Positions 20,734-32,535 of a stretch of DNA of 64,000 nt are shown piece by piece. The notes under the pieces are model-generated. The model was not told where the DNA came from, ran no database searches, and was given only the letters and a program-made list of their open reading frames with translations. A program made the translations under genes and the position numbers. The stretch's first letter is position 1, and the number at the start of each line of letters is the position of its first letter. Source of the stretch: Yponomeuta sedellus (Eukaryota > Arthropoda > Insecta > Lepidoptera > Yponomeutidae); assembly GCA_934045075.1 (NCBI GenBank), contig OW203722.1:5637264-5701263 (forward strand). Reading direction: 5' to 3'.

Positions 20734-21314
20734 TTAAGAAAATTTTAAAGTAACGTTGCTACAGTTATTTAAATTGAGTGTAATATTTTTGTTTGGTACT
20801 GTAATATCGGTGTTAGTCACTTGTGTACTGTTTTTCGGTAAACTATCTGTCATACTCAATAGTTGTACCGATTCATCGGATTCCCTTGGCGTGAATGTTG
20901 GAGAGAGAGGGAGATGGTTAAGTGTTTCATAACGGCTTATTTTTGATGTAAAAGGGCCAGTCCAAGGATCCGATGTTCCGATCCGATGAGGCTCTTTCAG
21001 TGTAATGGCTCCTACGATGCCTTCACATATTTTAGACTTTATTTTGGATGGAATCTTCTATGTATCCCTCTACAACTGCTACTCCATAGAGTGCTTGCGT
21101 TCTTGTTCTCGGATAATTCTATAAAATATGCCAGCAAAACGTTTTCTGAGAAAGTTTTGGCTCCTTTTGCTAGTCGCCACGTGTTGAACATATCGTACTG
21201 TTCCAAATACTTCTCACGTGATTGTTGAGGGAGAAAGCTCATTTGCGAATTATTAACAGTTTCAGTCAATTCTGTTGGCGTCAAACAAACTTCCTCGTCG
21301 CTAGAATCACTCAT
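20734..21314 (-). pseudogene. Crypton-like tyrosine recombinase gene, internally deleted
   Basis: The minus strand starts MSDSSDEEVCLT, then LPQQSREKYLEQYDMFNTW and TFSENVLLAYFIELSE up to STLW, the N-terminal core-binding domain of a family of insect tyrosine recombinase-like proteins. Immediately after, another frame reads VVEGYIEDSIQNK, normally at the C-terminal end of the catalytic domain, where the Tyr is the likely nucleophile. A further frame change leads to a tail ending LNLNNCSNVTLKFS and a stop (20734-20736). The catalytic middle with the Arg/His residues is gone. Family members are several hundred residues long, so this is a dead copy. Whether the family is a Crypton or a host-captured gene I cannot decide. 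Confidence 0.65.
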
Positions 21315-21784
21315 TTTAGTTTTTTCACTTGTTTTCAAGTTTCTTGTTTTTAATATAAGGTTTAACAATGACGTGAAAAAATGCCGCGTAAAGAACCGCG
21401 TACAAAGCAAATTGAAAAAAAGAACACCAAGAAAGCTCCAAGTCTGAGTTTTTAACAAATTAAAAAAAACTTGTATCATATATTTGGCACCATAGAGGTA
21501 GCAGTAAATAGGTTTAATGTTTTTTTTTTAATTCACAAACTTAGTGCACACGATGTTCTAAATTCAATTTACTTTATCCTCTAGAGAATAAAAACGGCTT
21601 TTCCACTCAGATATTGAAGATTAAAAATACTATATAAAAATAAGCATCCGTATAACACCTTCCGCGTATTACCGACTCCAGTAGTCCCATTGTTGGAGTC
21701 TTAATTAAGAATTAAATTAAGTGTGAAATTCAACAGCGCAGTTAAGGCTGTAACGTCTGGAATGCCTTCTCCCTCGCACGATCT
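21315..21784. other. 5' flank of the recombinase remnant
   Basis: AT-rich, with no promoter elements that I can defend. Confidence 0.3.
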
Positions 21785-21865
21785 GACAATTTTAGGGTTC
21801 CGTAGTCAACAAAGAATTCTAATTGTCTGTCTGTCAGTCTGCACGCGGCATAGCGCAGAAACGTT
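21785..21865 (+). repeat. Fragment of the GGGTTCCGTA repeat
   Basis: TTTTAGGGTTCCGTAGTC is followed by a GTCTGTCTGTCAGTCTG run, matching the 5' end type at 6976. Confidence 0.6.
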
Positions 21866-21910
21866 CAAATAGAAGATGATCTGACATTAATTTATCACAT
21901 ACATTATATA

Positions 21911-22301
21911 TATTGGCCTTTATTGCATCTACTTAATGAGATCATTTATACAGCGTCCAGTGGTATCTTCACTCACACTAGACGGGTGAAGGGACCACTC
22001 CGACGCTGTAGTGCCTGGGGCATAGTTTTATAGATGGTGTAGGCTTGCCCAGCACCTATACCATCCTGACAGCTTAGTCGGCCTAGCCCACAGGAAATAC
22101 TAGTCATCACGTGCGGAGCCAACCAAGCCGCGGGTTTCCTCACGATGTTTTCCTTCACCGTTAGCGTGTGGTATTGCGACTACAAATTCGCAAATGTACG
22201 TAACTTTGAAATTAAACAAAGTCATTGGACCGCACTCGGGATCGAACCTGGGGCTCTCGCTTGCCAGTCCATGGTTCTACCCACTGAGCTACCACCGCTT
22301 C
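21911..22301 (-). repeat. tRNA-derived SINE (family A), full length
   Basis: The minus strand starts with a tRNA-like head: A-box-like TAGCTCAGTGGGTAGAACC and B-box-like GGTTCGATCCCGAG. The body with GTGAAGGAAAACATCGTGAG and the end GATGCAATAAAGG follow. The head is pol III-type, the body unrelated. At its head it abuts a 234-bp (CATA)n array. Confidence 0.8.
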
Positions 22302-22535
22302 TACATACATACATACATACATACATACATACATACATACATACATACATACATACATACATACATACATACATACATACATACATACATACATACATAC
22401 ATACATACATACATACATACATACATACATACATACATACATACATACATACATACATACATACATACATACATACATACATACATACATACATACATAC
22501 ATACATACATACATACATACATACATACATACATA
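22302..22535. repeat. (CATA)n microsatellite, ~58 units
   Basis: Uninterrupted tetranucleotide array. It explains the several overlapping open frames here with HTYI or MYVC repeats, none of which is a gene. Confidence 0.98.
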
Positions 22536-22536
22536 A

Positions 22537-22873
22537 CCTTACGCCTATAATATCTCGGAGGGGTAGGCAGAGACCAGGGACTGCCACTTCGATTCATAAA
22601 TGTTCATAAGTCGTTGCATGCACGCACGCCGGTTCCGGGTATTTATTATCTTCCTCTTTGTTAATACATCCCCTATTTAGTCGATGTATGTTCGCCTGGG
22701 ACGTCCCTTACCAGCCCTTCCACTCACGTTGGCAATATATATTTGTTTCGACAATCTTTCTTCGTTCATCCTCTCCACATGTCCAAACCAACGCAACATT
22801 CCTTTCTCAATTCTAGTCACTACATCCTCTTTCAGTCCACAACGTTCTCTAATCAGACAAATTTGAAATTTTT
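22537..22873 (-). pseudogene. LINE reverse transcriptase C-terminal fragment (family G)
   Basis: Minus-strand reading: LIRERCGLKEDVVTRIEKGM, LRWFGHVERMNEERLSKQIY, IANVSGRAGKGRPRRTYID. These are typical C-terminal motifs of insect endonuclease/reverse-transcriptase LINEs. No stop interrupts the visible stretch until the tail, so this copy is less decayed than 16605-16960. 5' truncated. Confidence 0.75.
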
Positions 22874-22889
22874 CTAATATATATTATTT

Positions 22890-22960
22890 ATCTACTTCTT
22901 CTTCTTCTTCAGGCTCTATTAGCCCACTGCTGGATATAGCCACCCCCCCCCTACTGAGCG
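22890..22960 (-). repeat. LINE tail (family F), short
   Basis: CTTCTTCTTCTTCAGGCTC, then CCCACTGCTGGATATAGCC: the 3' end of family F with its GAA-type tail, about 70 bp. Confidence 0.6.
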
Positions 22961-23509
22961 CAAAAAATAAAGAAAAAATCTTTCAAAAAACTTAAGGTAC
23001 ACCTATGTTGGCCTTCAACATTAGCGACTGGTATTACTACTATAACATCATAAAAATGTACGTAACATAGAAAAGAAAGGCGTTCTTAAATTAGGTATTT
23101 ATTTATGATATCATTATCACGTGAACTGAAGAAGGCTGATAGGACACCACCGCTCTGTCTACTTTATATACATTGTGTCGCAAACCGGAGTTGCTATTAG
23201 GGAAAAATAAAAGCCTTGCCTCGTCATCAAAAGGCTATGGCTTAAAGTGCTCCTAGCGAATACTGCCCATAATGGTCACCTTCAGTGCCTTTTTCAAACA
23301 TGAAGCCGGGAGATCACCAGAAACTTTTCCTAGGAGTTAGCTGCAGTATGGTTTTGTGACCTGCAAAGCAGTAATAGTGAAGTGGGGCGATGGGTCTTCA
23401 AAGGCAGTTTTAAAAGTGGTTGCATATTAAAAGAATGGGGGTTTGAAACAGGTCGCCTCGTTATAAAGAACGGTCACAAGGTAGACAGGTCTAAAAGGTT
23501 CATTTGAAT
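22961..23509. other. Unassigned, with a family A scrap
   Basis: Near 23010-23035 CCTTCAACATTAGCGACTGG resembles a piece of the family A body. Otherwise nothing recognised. Confidence 0.35.
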
Positions 23510-23705
23510 GCCTTGATGGTCTGGCGGTTAAGACGCTTGAGTACCAAAACGAGGGTCGTGGATTTGACTGGAGGCCGCTGTACTTGATATGTACAAATGA
23601 CCTTAGGGTCTGGGTGAATTTTTATGTTTGTGATATCCTTGTCAAGTCACTATAGCACAGGGTATCCTAGTTTGGGACTAGGACAAGTGATTCTGGCACC
23701 TTCTA
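23510..23705 (+). repeat. Diverged SINE (family C)
   Basis: A degraded tRNA-like head (GTCTGGCGGTTAAGACGC, GGTCGTGGATTTGACTGG) is followed by TATGTTTGTGATATCC and CACAGGGTATCCTAG, matching the family C body with many changes. An old copy. Confidence 0.55.
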
Positions 23706-23715
23706 TCATACAAGA

Positions 23716-23890
23716 TGGGTAAAAGGACCACTAGGACGCTGCAGTCTCTGAGACATTACATTTAAGGTGGAGTAGGCTTGCCCAGCACCTATAACATCCT
23801 GGCAGCTTAGTGGGCTTAGCCCTCAGAAAAGACAAGTCAATTCGTGCGGAGTCACGGAGTGATGATTTCCTTAAAAAGTACCCGGAATCG
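23716..23890 (-). repeat. Fragment of SINE (family A)
   Basis: AGGACGCTGCAGTCTC, AGGCTTGCCCAGCACCTATA and CATCCTGGCAGCTTAG match the 3' half of family A on the minus strand. Confidence 0.65.
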
Positions 23891-23925
23891 GCATGCGTGC
23901 ATGTAATGCTTGAGTAACGTTGATT

Positions 23926-24265
23926 CATCATCATCATCATCATCAACCTGATATGTCCCCACCGAGAGGCATGGGTCTCTTCCCTGAGGAAGGTAAAGGT
24001 CATACTCCACCACGGGGGCCAAGCCCGGATTAGTGGAGGCTTGCAAGACTAGTGGCTGGTCTTACTGTTGTCGAAGTTGCTGATGTTGAAGTTTTCAACC
24101 TGCTCCTAGGACCCTGACTTGGCTGCAGTCAGAAACAGCTTAACGTGCCTTGCGAAGCATGGAACCTCTCGAAAAAATGCGACTAGCGTTAGTCATAGAC
24201 GGTTTACCCAGCCATGCACTGAACGCACCCTGTATTGCTTAACCTTCGTGATCGTGAAAGATCAT
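23926..24265 (-). repeat. 5S-derived SINE (family E), diverged, with (ATC)n
   Basis: A short (ATC)n run precedes TGATATGTCCCCACC and CATGGGTCTCTTCCC, then CCACCACGGGGGCCAAG, TTAACGTGCCTTGCGAAGC and a degraded 5S-like head near 24220-24260. Confidence 0.6.
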
Positions 24266-25545
24266 TCAGGTATCCGGGGTTAGGAGCGATTCAACTTTAC
24301 TTTAAAACAAGTTATCATTTTTATTTCAACGGTGGCGCTAACTAGCGCAAGCAAATTAGAAAACTTGACCCCAGGCAACGCGTTCTGTTTTCTTCTACTC
24401 TAGTAGCAGTCGTGAGAGGCCGACCGGAATGGGGGATACTCCGCCAAATTGCTACTTTAACATTAGCTCGATCGCTGTTTCTATGGGGCTGCGGTTCGGA
24501 TGTAGACCTTTGGATTTGTTTGGGTTAAATCTCGGCACAAATGCTCGGGTTAGTCTAGACTTTAGCGCGGACTCGTTTTTAATTTCAATTAGGCGACATT
24601 CAAAGTGCTTGAGATTGATTAGATATTATAGACCAGTTTCTGAATTGAGAAATAGATAGTTAACTGTAGTGCTGTGTCTTCGAATTTATCAGAAGGAGGT
24701 GACAGTACGTTAGTTAAGTAAATATTAAAATAATGGTGAATTGGAATTGGTGAAATATTCAATTCAGATACAGGCTCTATATTAGTAAAGTATTAATGAG
24801 TTTTTAGCAGGACATTACATTACTAATAATATTTACATAGACGAGATACAGAGATGTATAAAAACGGTTTTTTCCTGAAGTGAAAAAAAACCTTACAAAA
24901 AACGTTTCTTTTTCAAGGGGATGTTTTTTATGCTTTTTTTCGACTCTTAGATATAAATCTGACTCTAACCGTTGGTATGAACGACCTGAAGAAGAGTTCA
25001 AAGTTGTCAAGGACAATACAAATATCTCTTTTTGTAGGAACATAGGTGTCATATTAGAAAATTAATTATTTGTTAAGTTCCATATCCAATATTTCGAACG
25101 CAGAGCTGGCTAGGCTAGAGTAAGTAAGGTTTTATTTATCATTTTCCGTGTTTGTTGTATGACATCCTATATCGTTGAAGTCAATTCTATAACATTGTTT
25201 AATTGTCTTGTATTGTTGAAGACAATTATTCCATTTCATTTAATGAATATCACCTGTTCTGAAAAAAACAAGTTAAGAAAAAAAAACCACAGTGCCATGT
25301 TTTTTCATGTTGTTTTCAAACTTTTATAAATGAACCAAATGTTTTTTCATTGCCTGTCAACATTTCTTCCAGACTTCTGTGCTACGAAAAGTTGCTGTAC
25401 AAAAACAGAGCAGTTGGTGCAAATTTAAACATTAATTTAAATTTATTTTTAATGACTCGTGATGACCATACATCGTCTTTTATTCCAGGTCTAATCCCGA
25501 TAATTTCTTAGGTAATGTACCTATCATTACACATCTTCATATATG
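24266..25545. other. Unassigned; unexplained open frame at 24429-24659
   Basis: The 76-codon frame begins MGDTPPNCYFNISSIAVSMG after a purine-rich context, is more GC-rich than its surroundings and is not part of any repeat I recognise. It has no domain. It could be a lone exon or chance. The rest is AT-rich. Confidence 0.3.
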
Positions 25546-25690
25546 TAACTCTACTTTACGTGTGTATGTCACTGAACTCTTTCTAAATGTCTGGACCAAT
25601 TTGAATATAGTTCTTTGTATGCGTTTAGGTGGCGCCCTGGATGTTAAGATTCACAAATCAGCCCGGCAGATGGCTCTGCATGCAGGACAG
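25546..25690 (+). repeat. Fragment of a common lepidopteran repeat
   Basis: GTGTGTATGTCACTGAACTC, TGTCTGGACCAATTTG and TGTATGCGTTTAGG, the kind of sequence found in widespread lepidopteran non-autonomous elements. Family name unknown to me. Confidence 0.4.
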
Positions 25691-25716
25691 CATCTGTTGG
25701 CTCCGCCAGTTTAATA

Positions 25717-25828
25717 TACTACGATGACGCGAGTCACGCGTTTTGACACTAACATGTCAGAATTTGACAATGTACTAGAAAGTTATGACTTTTGACATTC
25801 AAAACGCGTAACTAGCGTGATCCTACTA
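25717..25828. mobile_element. MITE with TACTACGA-type termini, copy 1
   Basis: The ends TACTACGATGACGCGAGTCA and (reverse) TAGTAGGATCACGCTAGTTA are inverted, each followed by CGCGTTTTGA. Length is 112 bp. A 113-bp relative with the same layout is at 34640-34752. No coding capacity. Confidence 0.7.
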
Positions 25829-25999
25829 CCAATTGATTAGTGTTTATGGAGTATTTTAAGGAAGCGTATTTTATAAATAGGACGACAGCACATCAACCTT
25901 CATAAAAGTGCACTCTACTCCGTTACGTTACCGGTGACTTTGTAACAAAAATGTAAAGTTGTGATGTGTCTACTGTACATACATAAGATATAATGTAAT

Positions 26000-26117
26000 C
26001 GATATCAATATCAACCCTTGTATGTCCAAACTGCTGGGCTCGGGTCTTTTCCTGCATCGCAGAAAGGTTAGGCCATGTTCCACCACAGGGGACCAAGTCT
26101 AAGTTGGTGGAGGTATA
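26000..26117 (-). repeat. 5S-derived SINE (family E), tail part
   Basis: TCAACCCTTGTATGTCC, TCGCAGAAAGGTTAGGCC and AAGTTGGTGGAGG: the 3' third of family E only. Confidence 0.65.
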
Positions 26118-26174
26118 GGTAATCATTGTATTCTATTTTAAGTGAAAATAAATAAGAAAGTAATTTATTTATTA

Positions 26175-26426
26175 TATTCTTTTTAATGCACTAACCCGTC
26201 CTAGGGACAATTTTAAAAACCTATTTAGAGGCTAAAAATTCCACCCATGCTGGGATTTGAACACGCTGCCTGTACGTAAACATAGAGTGTTGTAAAGAGA
26301 TTTGAAATTTCACTGATGACGGTGAGTCGCCCATTAGCTCAGTTGGAAGAGCGCTGGCACGGATAGCCAGAGGTCGCGGGTTCGAATCCCGGTATGGGTG
26401 GAATTTTTTGCCTCTAAATAGGTTTT
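26175..26426 (+). mobile_element. Family D snap-back element with 14-bp TSD
   Basis: TAATTTATTTATTA flanks it at 26161-26174 and 26427-26440. The left 85 bp are an inverted copy of the tail and T-arm, then the leader and tRNA-like segment (about 26328-26400) run forward. The tails at the two ends (CCTATTTAGAGGCTAAAAAT and its complement) can pair. Confidence 0.8.
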
Positions 26427-26440
26427 TAATTTATTTATTA

Positions 26441-27267
26441 CTTAAAAGACTAAGCCCCTGTTTCACAATGTTTCACAATTTCACAATACTTCACTTAAAA
26501 CTATATGGTGACATGTAATGTTAGCTGATATTTTCTTATGTTGTCTTGCGTCCAATAATTTCTAATATAAACATCCTGTCATCCTGTTTCTGAAGAAAGA
26601 AAATAATCCACTTTGCCTGGAAATTAAATAACAGAATTGAGAAGTGAAAGGGACGGGGAAAGGGTGTATATGTCACCGGAAAATAACAAGATCCGCCAGT
26701 TTATAAATTTCCTAGCAAAATTATAAGCTTTCGTAGGATTGTAAACGAGAGATAGGTATATTTTATTATCTTACGCCCACATTTTCGCAAATTGATAAAC
26801 TTACCAAATTCAAGCGTAAAATAATAAGTAAGCCTTAACGAAACGCTACCTGCGCTCTAATTGGTTCAATAAGTCACGTGTTCCTGCTCCATCTAGAAAT
26901 ATCGTTGATGAAGTGAAATTTACCACAGAGCTACGAAAGTTTTATAGTGGTCATGGCTAAAATAAAATAAAATATTTTAAAAGCCCTTTGACGTGTTGTT
27001 TTATTATCTCAGGGTTAAATTACCTTATAGGGCCTTTTCAGACGAGTGGGTAACTTTCTTAAATTTTACTAAAAATTTGTAGGGAATAGCTTAATAGTAG
27101 GTTTTATGCTGAATCTCTCAATTAGACAAAACCATCACCGTTTTATTACAAAAAAATTAGAACGGCGTTGCTATATTTGCTAAACAAGAGTTTTCGAGTA
27201 TCTAAACACATGACTAAGCCGTGTCTAAGTCTTACCGATCGTAATTCAATTGTGGTAAACGTATTTT
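26441..27267. other. Unassigned; MITE end at 26452-26470
   Basis: CCCCTGTTTCACAATG matches the outer end of the MITE at 17098. The rest is AT-rich and unrecognised. Confidence 0.35.
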
Positions 27268-27500
27268 CGTGCTTCGCAAGGCACGTTAAGCCGTTGCGTT
27301 GGTGCCGGCTGTCATATAATGGCAGTCGTAAGCCATGTCAGAGGCCTTATGGGCTTGATAACTTCTGACAGTAAGGCCCGCCACTGTCTTACAATCCTTC
27401 ACCAACCCGGACTTGGCCCCCTTGGTGGAAGCCCGATCCCTTGTATGACCTAAGGAAGAGACCCGAGCCCCAACAGTGGGGACATACAAGGGTTGATAAC
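27268..27500 (+). repeat. 5S-derived SINE (family E), headless
   Basis: TGCTTCGCAAGGCACGTTAA to CATACAAGGGTTGATAAC. The 5S-like head is missing, as expected of a 5'-truncated retroposon. Confidence 0.75.
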
Positions 27501-27622
27501 GAAACGTATTATGAAACACTTGCTCAACACCCGCCTATTTTTTTGTAGTAAAACGGTCAGAGTTTTGTGTCCGTGTGTTTCTAAGTGGTTTCTCAGATTC
27601 ATATTTTTGAGTTATTAGATTT

Positions 27623-27784
27623 CTTCTTCTTCTTCTGGCCATATTATGTAATCCACTTCTGGAGATAGCCCTCCCCAAATGAGCGCCATAGCGTCCTGTC
27701 TTCAGTTTGCCGCATCCAGCATCTGCTGGCAGTTTTTCGCAGATCGCCTTCCCACCTGGTCGGAGGGCGTCCTACACGTCCATA
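27623..27784 (-). mobile_element. LINE C-terminal fragment with 9-bp TSD
   Basis: ATTAGATTT lies at 27614-27622 and 27785-27793. The minus strand reads GRVGRPPTRWEGDLRKTA, RCWMRQTEDRTLWRSFGE and ends with the (GAA)n tail. GRPPTRW and the W..A..R..W pattern are typical of RTE-like LINE C-termini. The reading before the tail contains at least one frame change. Confidence 0.75.
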
Positions 27785-27793
27785 ATTAGATTT

Positions 27794-28485
27794 ATTATTA
27801 TTAAATTCTTTATTGTACCAGTACAGGTTGTACAATTAACGGGTTCAATACTAAATAGTATTTTATTTTAGCCAACCAATAGGTGACAAGTAGATTTAAA
27901 TAATTTCATTAAGTTCTCACTTCATACGACAACAAATTTCGCAGCCTTCAAAAAACATTGTCTTACATAGAAGAATGTCATGTCACATTTGGTTCTAAGA
28001 TTGGCTGGCTGGAGTGGCCTCACAGCCCTGCTAAGAACAATGACCTAATTATGAGAGTAAGTACGGAAACCACAGAACAAACCAAACGAAACTATTTCGT
28101 TCTTTCTACTCATTATGTATCGAACAGCACATCACAAAGCGCAAAGCCAAAATCCACGAAATAGAATAAAAAATCCAAAAGTCGTAGAATAACAGTTAAT
28201 GTAAATGATACCTTTTGACTGACGTGTTTCTGGAATTGCAAATTTAAAAAACTATCCTGTATATCCGAATATATAATTCTGAATTTTAAAAGTTAAAATT
28301 TATGATACCTGCGGAAGAAGAGTATGCAGATTTTGATGCCATCAGATTGAACGAAATATCGGTCTGAAAGAGGATAGGCTTGTCTCCTGCGGGAGGACGC
28401 GTATAAAAAAAATTGCCATGCTTAACGAATTGCTATTTCGTTGGGGTCAAACCTGACTTGATTAATAATTCTTTAAGGAAGTTAT
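27794..28485. other. Unassigned, with retroposon tail scrap at 27797-27840
   Basis: AAATTCTTTATTGTACCAG is an inverted GTACAATAAAG end. The remainder is not recognised. Confidence 0.35.
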
Positions 28486-28545
28486 AGGCCATACTCCACC
28501 ACGCAAGTCCAAGTCCAAGTCCGCATTGGTGAATGCTTGCAAGAC
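28486..28545 (-). repeat. Scrap of family E
   Basis: GGCCATACTCCACCACGC and a partly triplicated CAAGTC. Only about 60 bp. Confidence 0.5.
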
Positions 28546-29029
28546 CAGGCTTTACTTTATGTTTATTTATCCTTTAAGTTAGAAATTTATTATAGCATTT
28601 AACACTTATATTTTGGCAAACTTCTATATTAAAGTCCAAAACACAAATAAAAAATTACTTCCGACTCCAATTCAAACTATGTATAATAACGGTGTGGCCA
28701 CATTATTATTTTTTTAAACACTCAAAACACGCTTATTAAACTAGTAAGGGTTGAGATATTACAAGAAAAATACGTAACCACTAATTAAATAAACAAACTT
28801 CGAGGATGCTCTTGAGTACTCGTGTTTCTAAAATAAATAAGAACTTTTCATTCTATGTTCAGATATTTTACGTAGTCATCTAATTAAATGGGCTCAAAGG
28901 ATTTAATAGAGAGTCGCGCCAAACATGAAGTGTATTCTTTAGTTTAAGTGGACTGAATTTTAGGTACATACATTATTGAACAACGGGATCAGGAATATAG
29001 GGGTGAGATCAAGAACACGCAGCACATAC

Positions 29030-29098
29030 CTCGCAAAGCAGCATCCAGGAGACGTGATCTCTTCAGCTAAGGCGGCAGCTGCCGCGGCGGACCCACCA
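29030..29098 (-). other. Candidate internal exon
   Basis: The minus strand shows a T-rich stretch ending TTTTTGTGAG, then 69 bp reading GGSAAAAAALAEEITSPGCC FAR, then GAG|GTATGT, a strong 5' splice site. The segment is GC-rich within AT-rich, repeat-free DNA (28546-29411). No branch point or neighbouring exon could be confirmed and the protein is not recognised. It may be a chance match. Confidence 0.25.
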
Positions 29099-29421
29099 CT
29101 CACAAAAACAGTAATTAAAGATATTTCACAATCGAATACTCTTGAATAGCACTCGCGGATGGCGCGACACACTTTACAGGGGTAGTAAAATACTGAAAAG
29201 CATCAACTAATTATCAACAATTTTAGCCAATTGCTAGAACCGCGGCGTTTGAGGTCCAAATGTAAACTAACTGCAGTCCTTCGCCGCCTGGTGGCGCTGG
29301 CAGCGCATAGCGACTACGTCATGCACGCGCATTTAAGATGTTGGAAAAAAGATGGAAAGGAACGTTGGATATTTATTAACTTATAATAGACTAAGTAATT
29401 TGCGTCACCATTGGAGTTTCA

Positions 29422-29536
29422 CCCCCCCTCCACCAACCCGGCCTTGGCCCCTGTGGTGGACTAGGGCCTAACCTTCCTGCGATGCAGGAAGAGACCCGTG
29501 CCCCAGCAGTGAGGGCATACAAGGTTTGATAACGAA
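29422..29536 (+). mobile_element. Truncated family E SINE with 10-bp TSD
   Basis: TGGAGTTTCA occurs at 29412-29421 and 29537-29546 around the last ~115 bp of family E, oriented head to tail on the plus strand. This proves that heavily truncated family E copies still insert by TPRT. Confidence 0.8.
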
Positions 29537-29546
29537 TGGAGTTTCA

Positions 29547-30154
29547 ATATTATTATACTGGATAGTAACACAGATACATCAGCCTACAATAAAACCTCTA
29601 TATAGGGGCCACGAGCGCTCTGTCAAGAGAGTATCGAACAAGAAGATGAAGAAGTTTATGGCTAGAAATGAACTGCATAATTTTACAAGAATAAAGTCTT
29701 GGCAAAATCCAATAGCTAGCCTTCTGAATAGACTCACAGTTCACAGATGTACACAAGGATAAGGTAAGATTTATTACAGCCGCTAACTCCCCAGTGATCC
29801 AATACTCCCATGTTTTTATTTTCCGCTCTCTTCTTTCGATTCCGTTTTAAATGGCCTTTATGAGAGCAGAGCAGAAAGCTGCAAGCCCCAAAGGATTTCG
29901 AGCTACACTGTCTTGGAGTTAGATATTAGTTTTGTTTGACATTGGAAACTAGAAACGTAGGTCGTTGCACTGTGAGCGAGCACAGTTTAACGGAGAATGA
30001 GATATTTTTGTTACCTTATGACCTTTACCTGTAGGAAAATATAACATCGAAATTGCACAAAACACAATCACTTTTTTCTTGATAGCATAAGGTCCTTTTT
30101 TATATAGCGTATCTACGTCCCAATGCTGGGCGCCTTCGCTCAGAGTTAGAGAGT
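29547..30154. other. Unassigned
   Basis: The open frame at 29526-29762 overlaps the SINE end and has no motif. No recognised repeats. Confidence 0.35.
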
Positions 30155-30640
30155 GATATCAACCCTTTATATGTACCCACTGCTGGGGCACGGGTCTCTT
30201 CCTGCGTCGCAGGAAGGTTAAGCCATAAACCACGGGGGCCAAGTCCGGGTTGGTGGAAGATTGAAATACAGTGGCGTGCCTTACTTTCAGAAGTTATCAA
30301 GCGTTATCGGCATAGTGTCTAATATATGGCTTAATGACTTCTCCTTCTTCTTCAAGCTATATTAGTCCACTGATGGACATAGCTCTCCCCTAATGAACGC
30401 CATAGCGCAAGGTTGTGCCATCATTGGGGGGTAATGCCCATAATCCCCACGCTGGGCATGCAGGTTGGGGATCGCAGGTTGGTGGAATTGTACTGCAGGG
30501 AGCGCTGCTGCCCACCCCCCGGTTTGAGTCCCTTAGTCGCTTTTTATGACACCCGCGGGAAGAATTTGGGTTTGATGACTGCCATTACATAATACATACC
30601 ACCAACGGCTTAACGTGCCTTGCGAAGCACGGAAGCCTAA
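30155..30640 (-). repeat. Family E SINE interrupted by a LINE tail
   Basis: The tail half (30155-30300) and the middle part (30574-30640, with CCACCAACGGCTTAACGTGC) belong to one family E copy that was split by the family F insertion at 30340-30573. The 5S head is absent. Confidence 0.7.
30340..30573 (-). mobile_element. LINE 3' end (family F) nested in a SINE
   Basis: Same sequence order as 8383-8646: CTTCTTCTTCAAGC, CCACTGATGGACATAGC and GACACCCGCGGGAAG. The flanks share AATGACT/GATGACT, a short probable TSD that is part of the split SINE. Confidence 0.7.
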
Positions 30641-31607
30641 GCTTTCTCTCAGGGAGAGAGTGGAGGAGAAGGATCTAAAAGTGTCCGACGCTGCTGCAAT
30701 TGCAGTAACCAACTATTGGGCAGGAAAAATATAAACTGGTTGAACTCTGACACGAAAAGAAGAAGAAGGGAGAGAGTGTGTGCTTAATTATCATGGGTAT
30801 TTGAGTACTGCAAACACTCAGGCTTCACAAGGGCAGTGCAGGGCTCATCACCGGGATATTAAAAATATCATCTGTCTTAATTCTGATCTTTATCTATCTG
30901 TACGCCAAGTTACATGTAAAACCGTTCAGCCGTGAACGAACGAACGAACGAACGAATGAATGAATGAATTTATTGTGTCAAAAACATAGGTTACATTTAA
31001 CAGTTGTAGTTGCTTACATCTGAATCTCCATGTTCTACCTTTTCATTTTCACATATTTTTTATTTTCACATATTTAGTATTTAAAGTGATCATGTATAGC
31101 AATTTAGGTTAGATCTTAATTATAGTAAAACTAAAATTAATAATCAAGGTGTTAGTAAACTTATGACTTAGAGTCTAAATATTCTTTAATGGAATAAAAA
31201 CTATTGTCTATAAGATATTTAAAAATACGGTTCTTAAAACAATTGGGGGAATTTTCTCTGTATATATACATTTGATTGATTTAACAATAAATATTTCATA
31301 GGTTGTTTAGCTCTAAGTGGAAACGAAACCTTATAAAGGTAATGTTTTATTAATCGGATTTAATTCCATGCTGGCGTCACCTGACATTTTCCTGTACCTG
31401 GTTTCTTTCCTACACTTTTCAAATATCTTAGTTACACCTATTGACTAGTGTTAGTAGATTTTGTTTTAACGGACTGTCGCAGCCGACAACTTCTCACAAT
31501 AGCCTAGCTTTTTTAGTAGTTGAGGAATAATTAATGGGTACGTACTCCAAAATTTTACTAACCACTTTTATTTTTTTATATGTGACAATCTGTCTACACG
31601 TCAAACG
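30641..31607. other. Unassigned; (GAAC)n/(GAAT)n at 30937-30968
   Basis: The tetranucleotide run is followed by AATTTATTGTGTC, the inverse of a retroposon end. The rest is AT-rich, with a hydrophobic-looking but unconvincing set of frames. Confidence 0.4.
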
Positions 31608-32062
<455 letters not shown>

Positions 32063-32535
32063 ATCATTTATTTTTGCTTAAGACATACACACATAAAGCA
32101 TCACATAAAAAAATAATTACATAAAATAGTTTAAGTACAAATACAGCTTTATCTTAAATACTAACTCACATGCATCGAGTTCTACGGCATTTTAGGCCGT
32201 ATGTGGGTGTGCCACATAAGCTCAAAAAGGCCGTATCTCAGTATAATGGTACCTACTTTAAATAAGTAGATATTCTACTGATTTTCAGCTACAGCCAAAG
32301 TGTGAGAACGGCAATGATATTTGAATAAAACAACTACAATATTTAAAATAAAAAAAACGTACGCACTAATAACAGTGTTGCTGTCATTAAAATACGCGGA
32401 ATATCCAAATCTACACTTCTTTGTTTTAAACAGAGGTAAACGTTTAAAAAAAAAACAATAAGCTTAGCACGCATTGCGGATAATATAGCCGCGATTAATA
32501 TTTTATTCTAACGGATCTGGAACACACAACACTCT
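32063..32535. other. Unassigned
   Basis: AT-rich with several A-runs. Nothing recognised. Confidence 0.3.

Noticed and set aside
22144..22609. Long open frames with HTYI, TYIH or MYVC repeats
   Set aside because: They are translations of the (CATA)n array.
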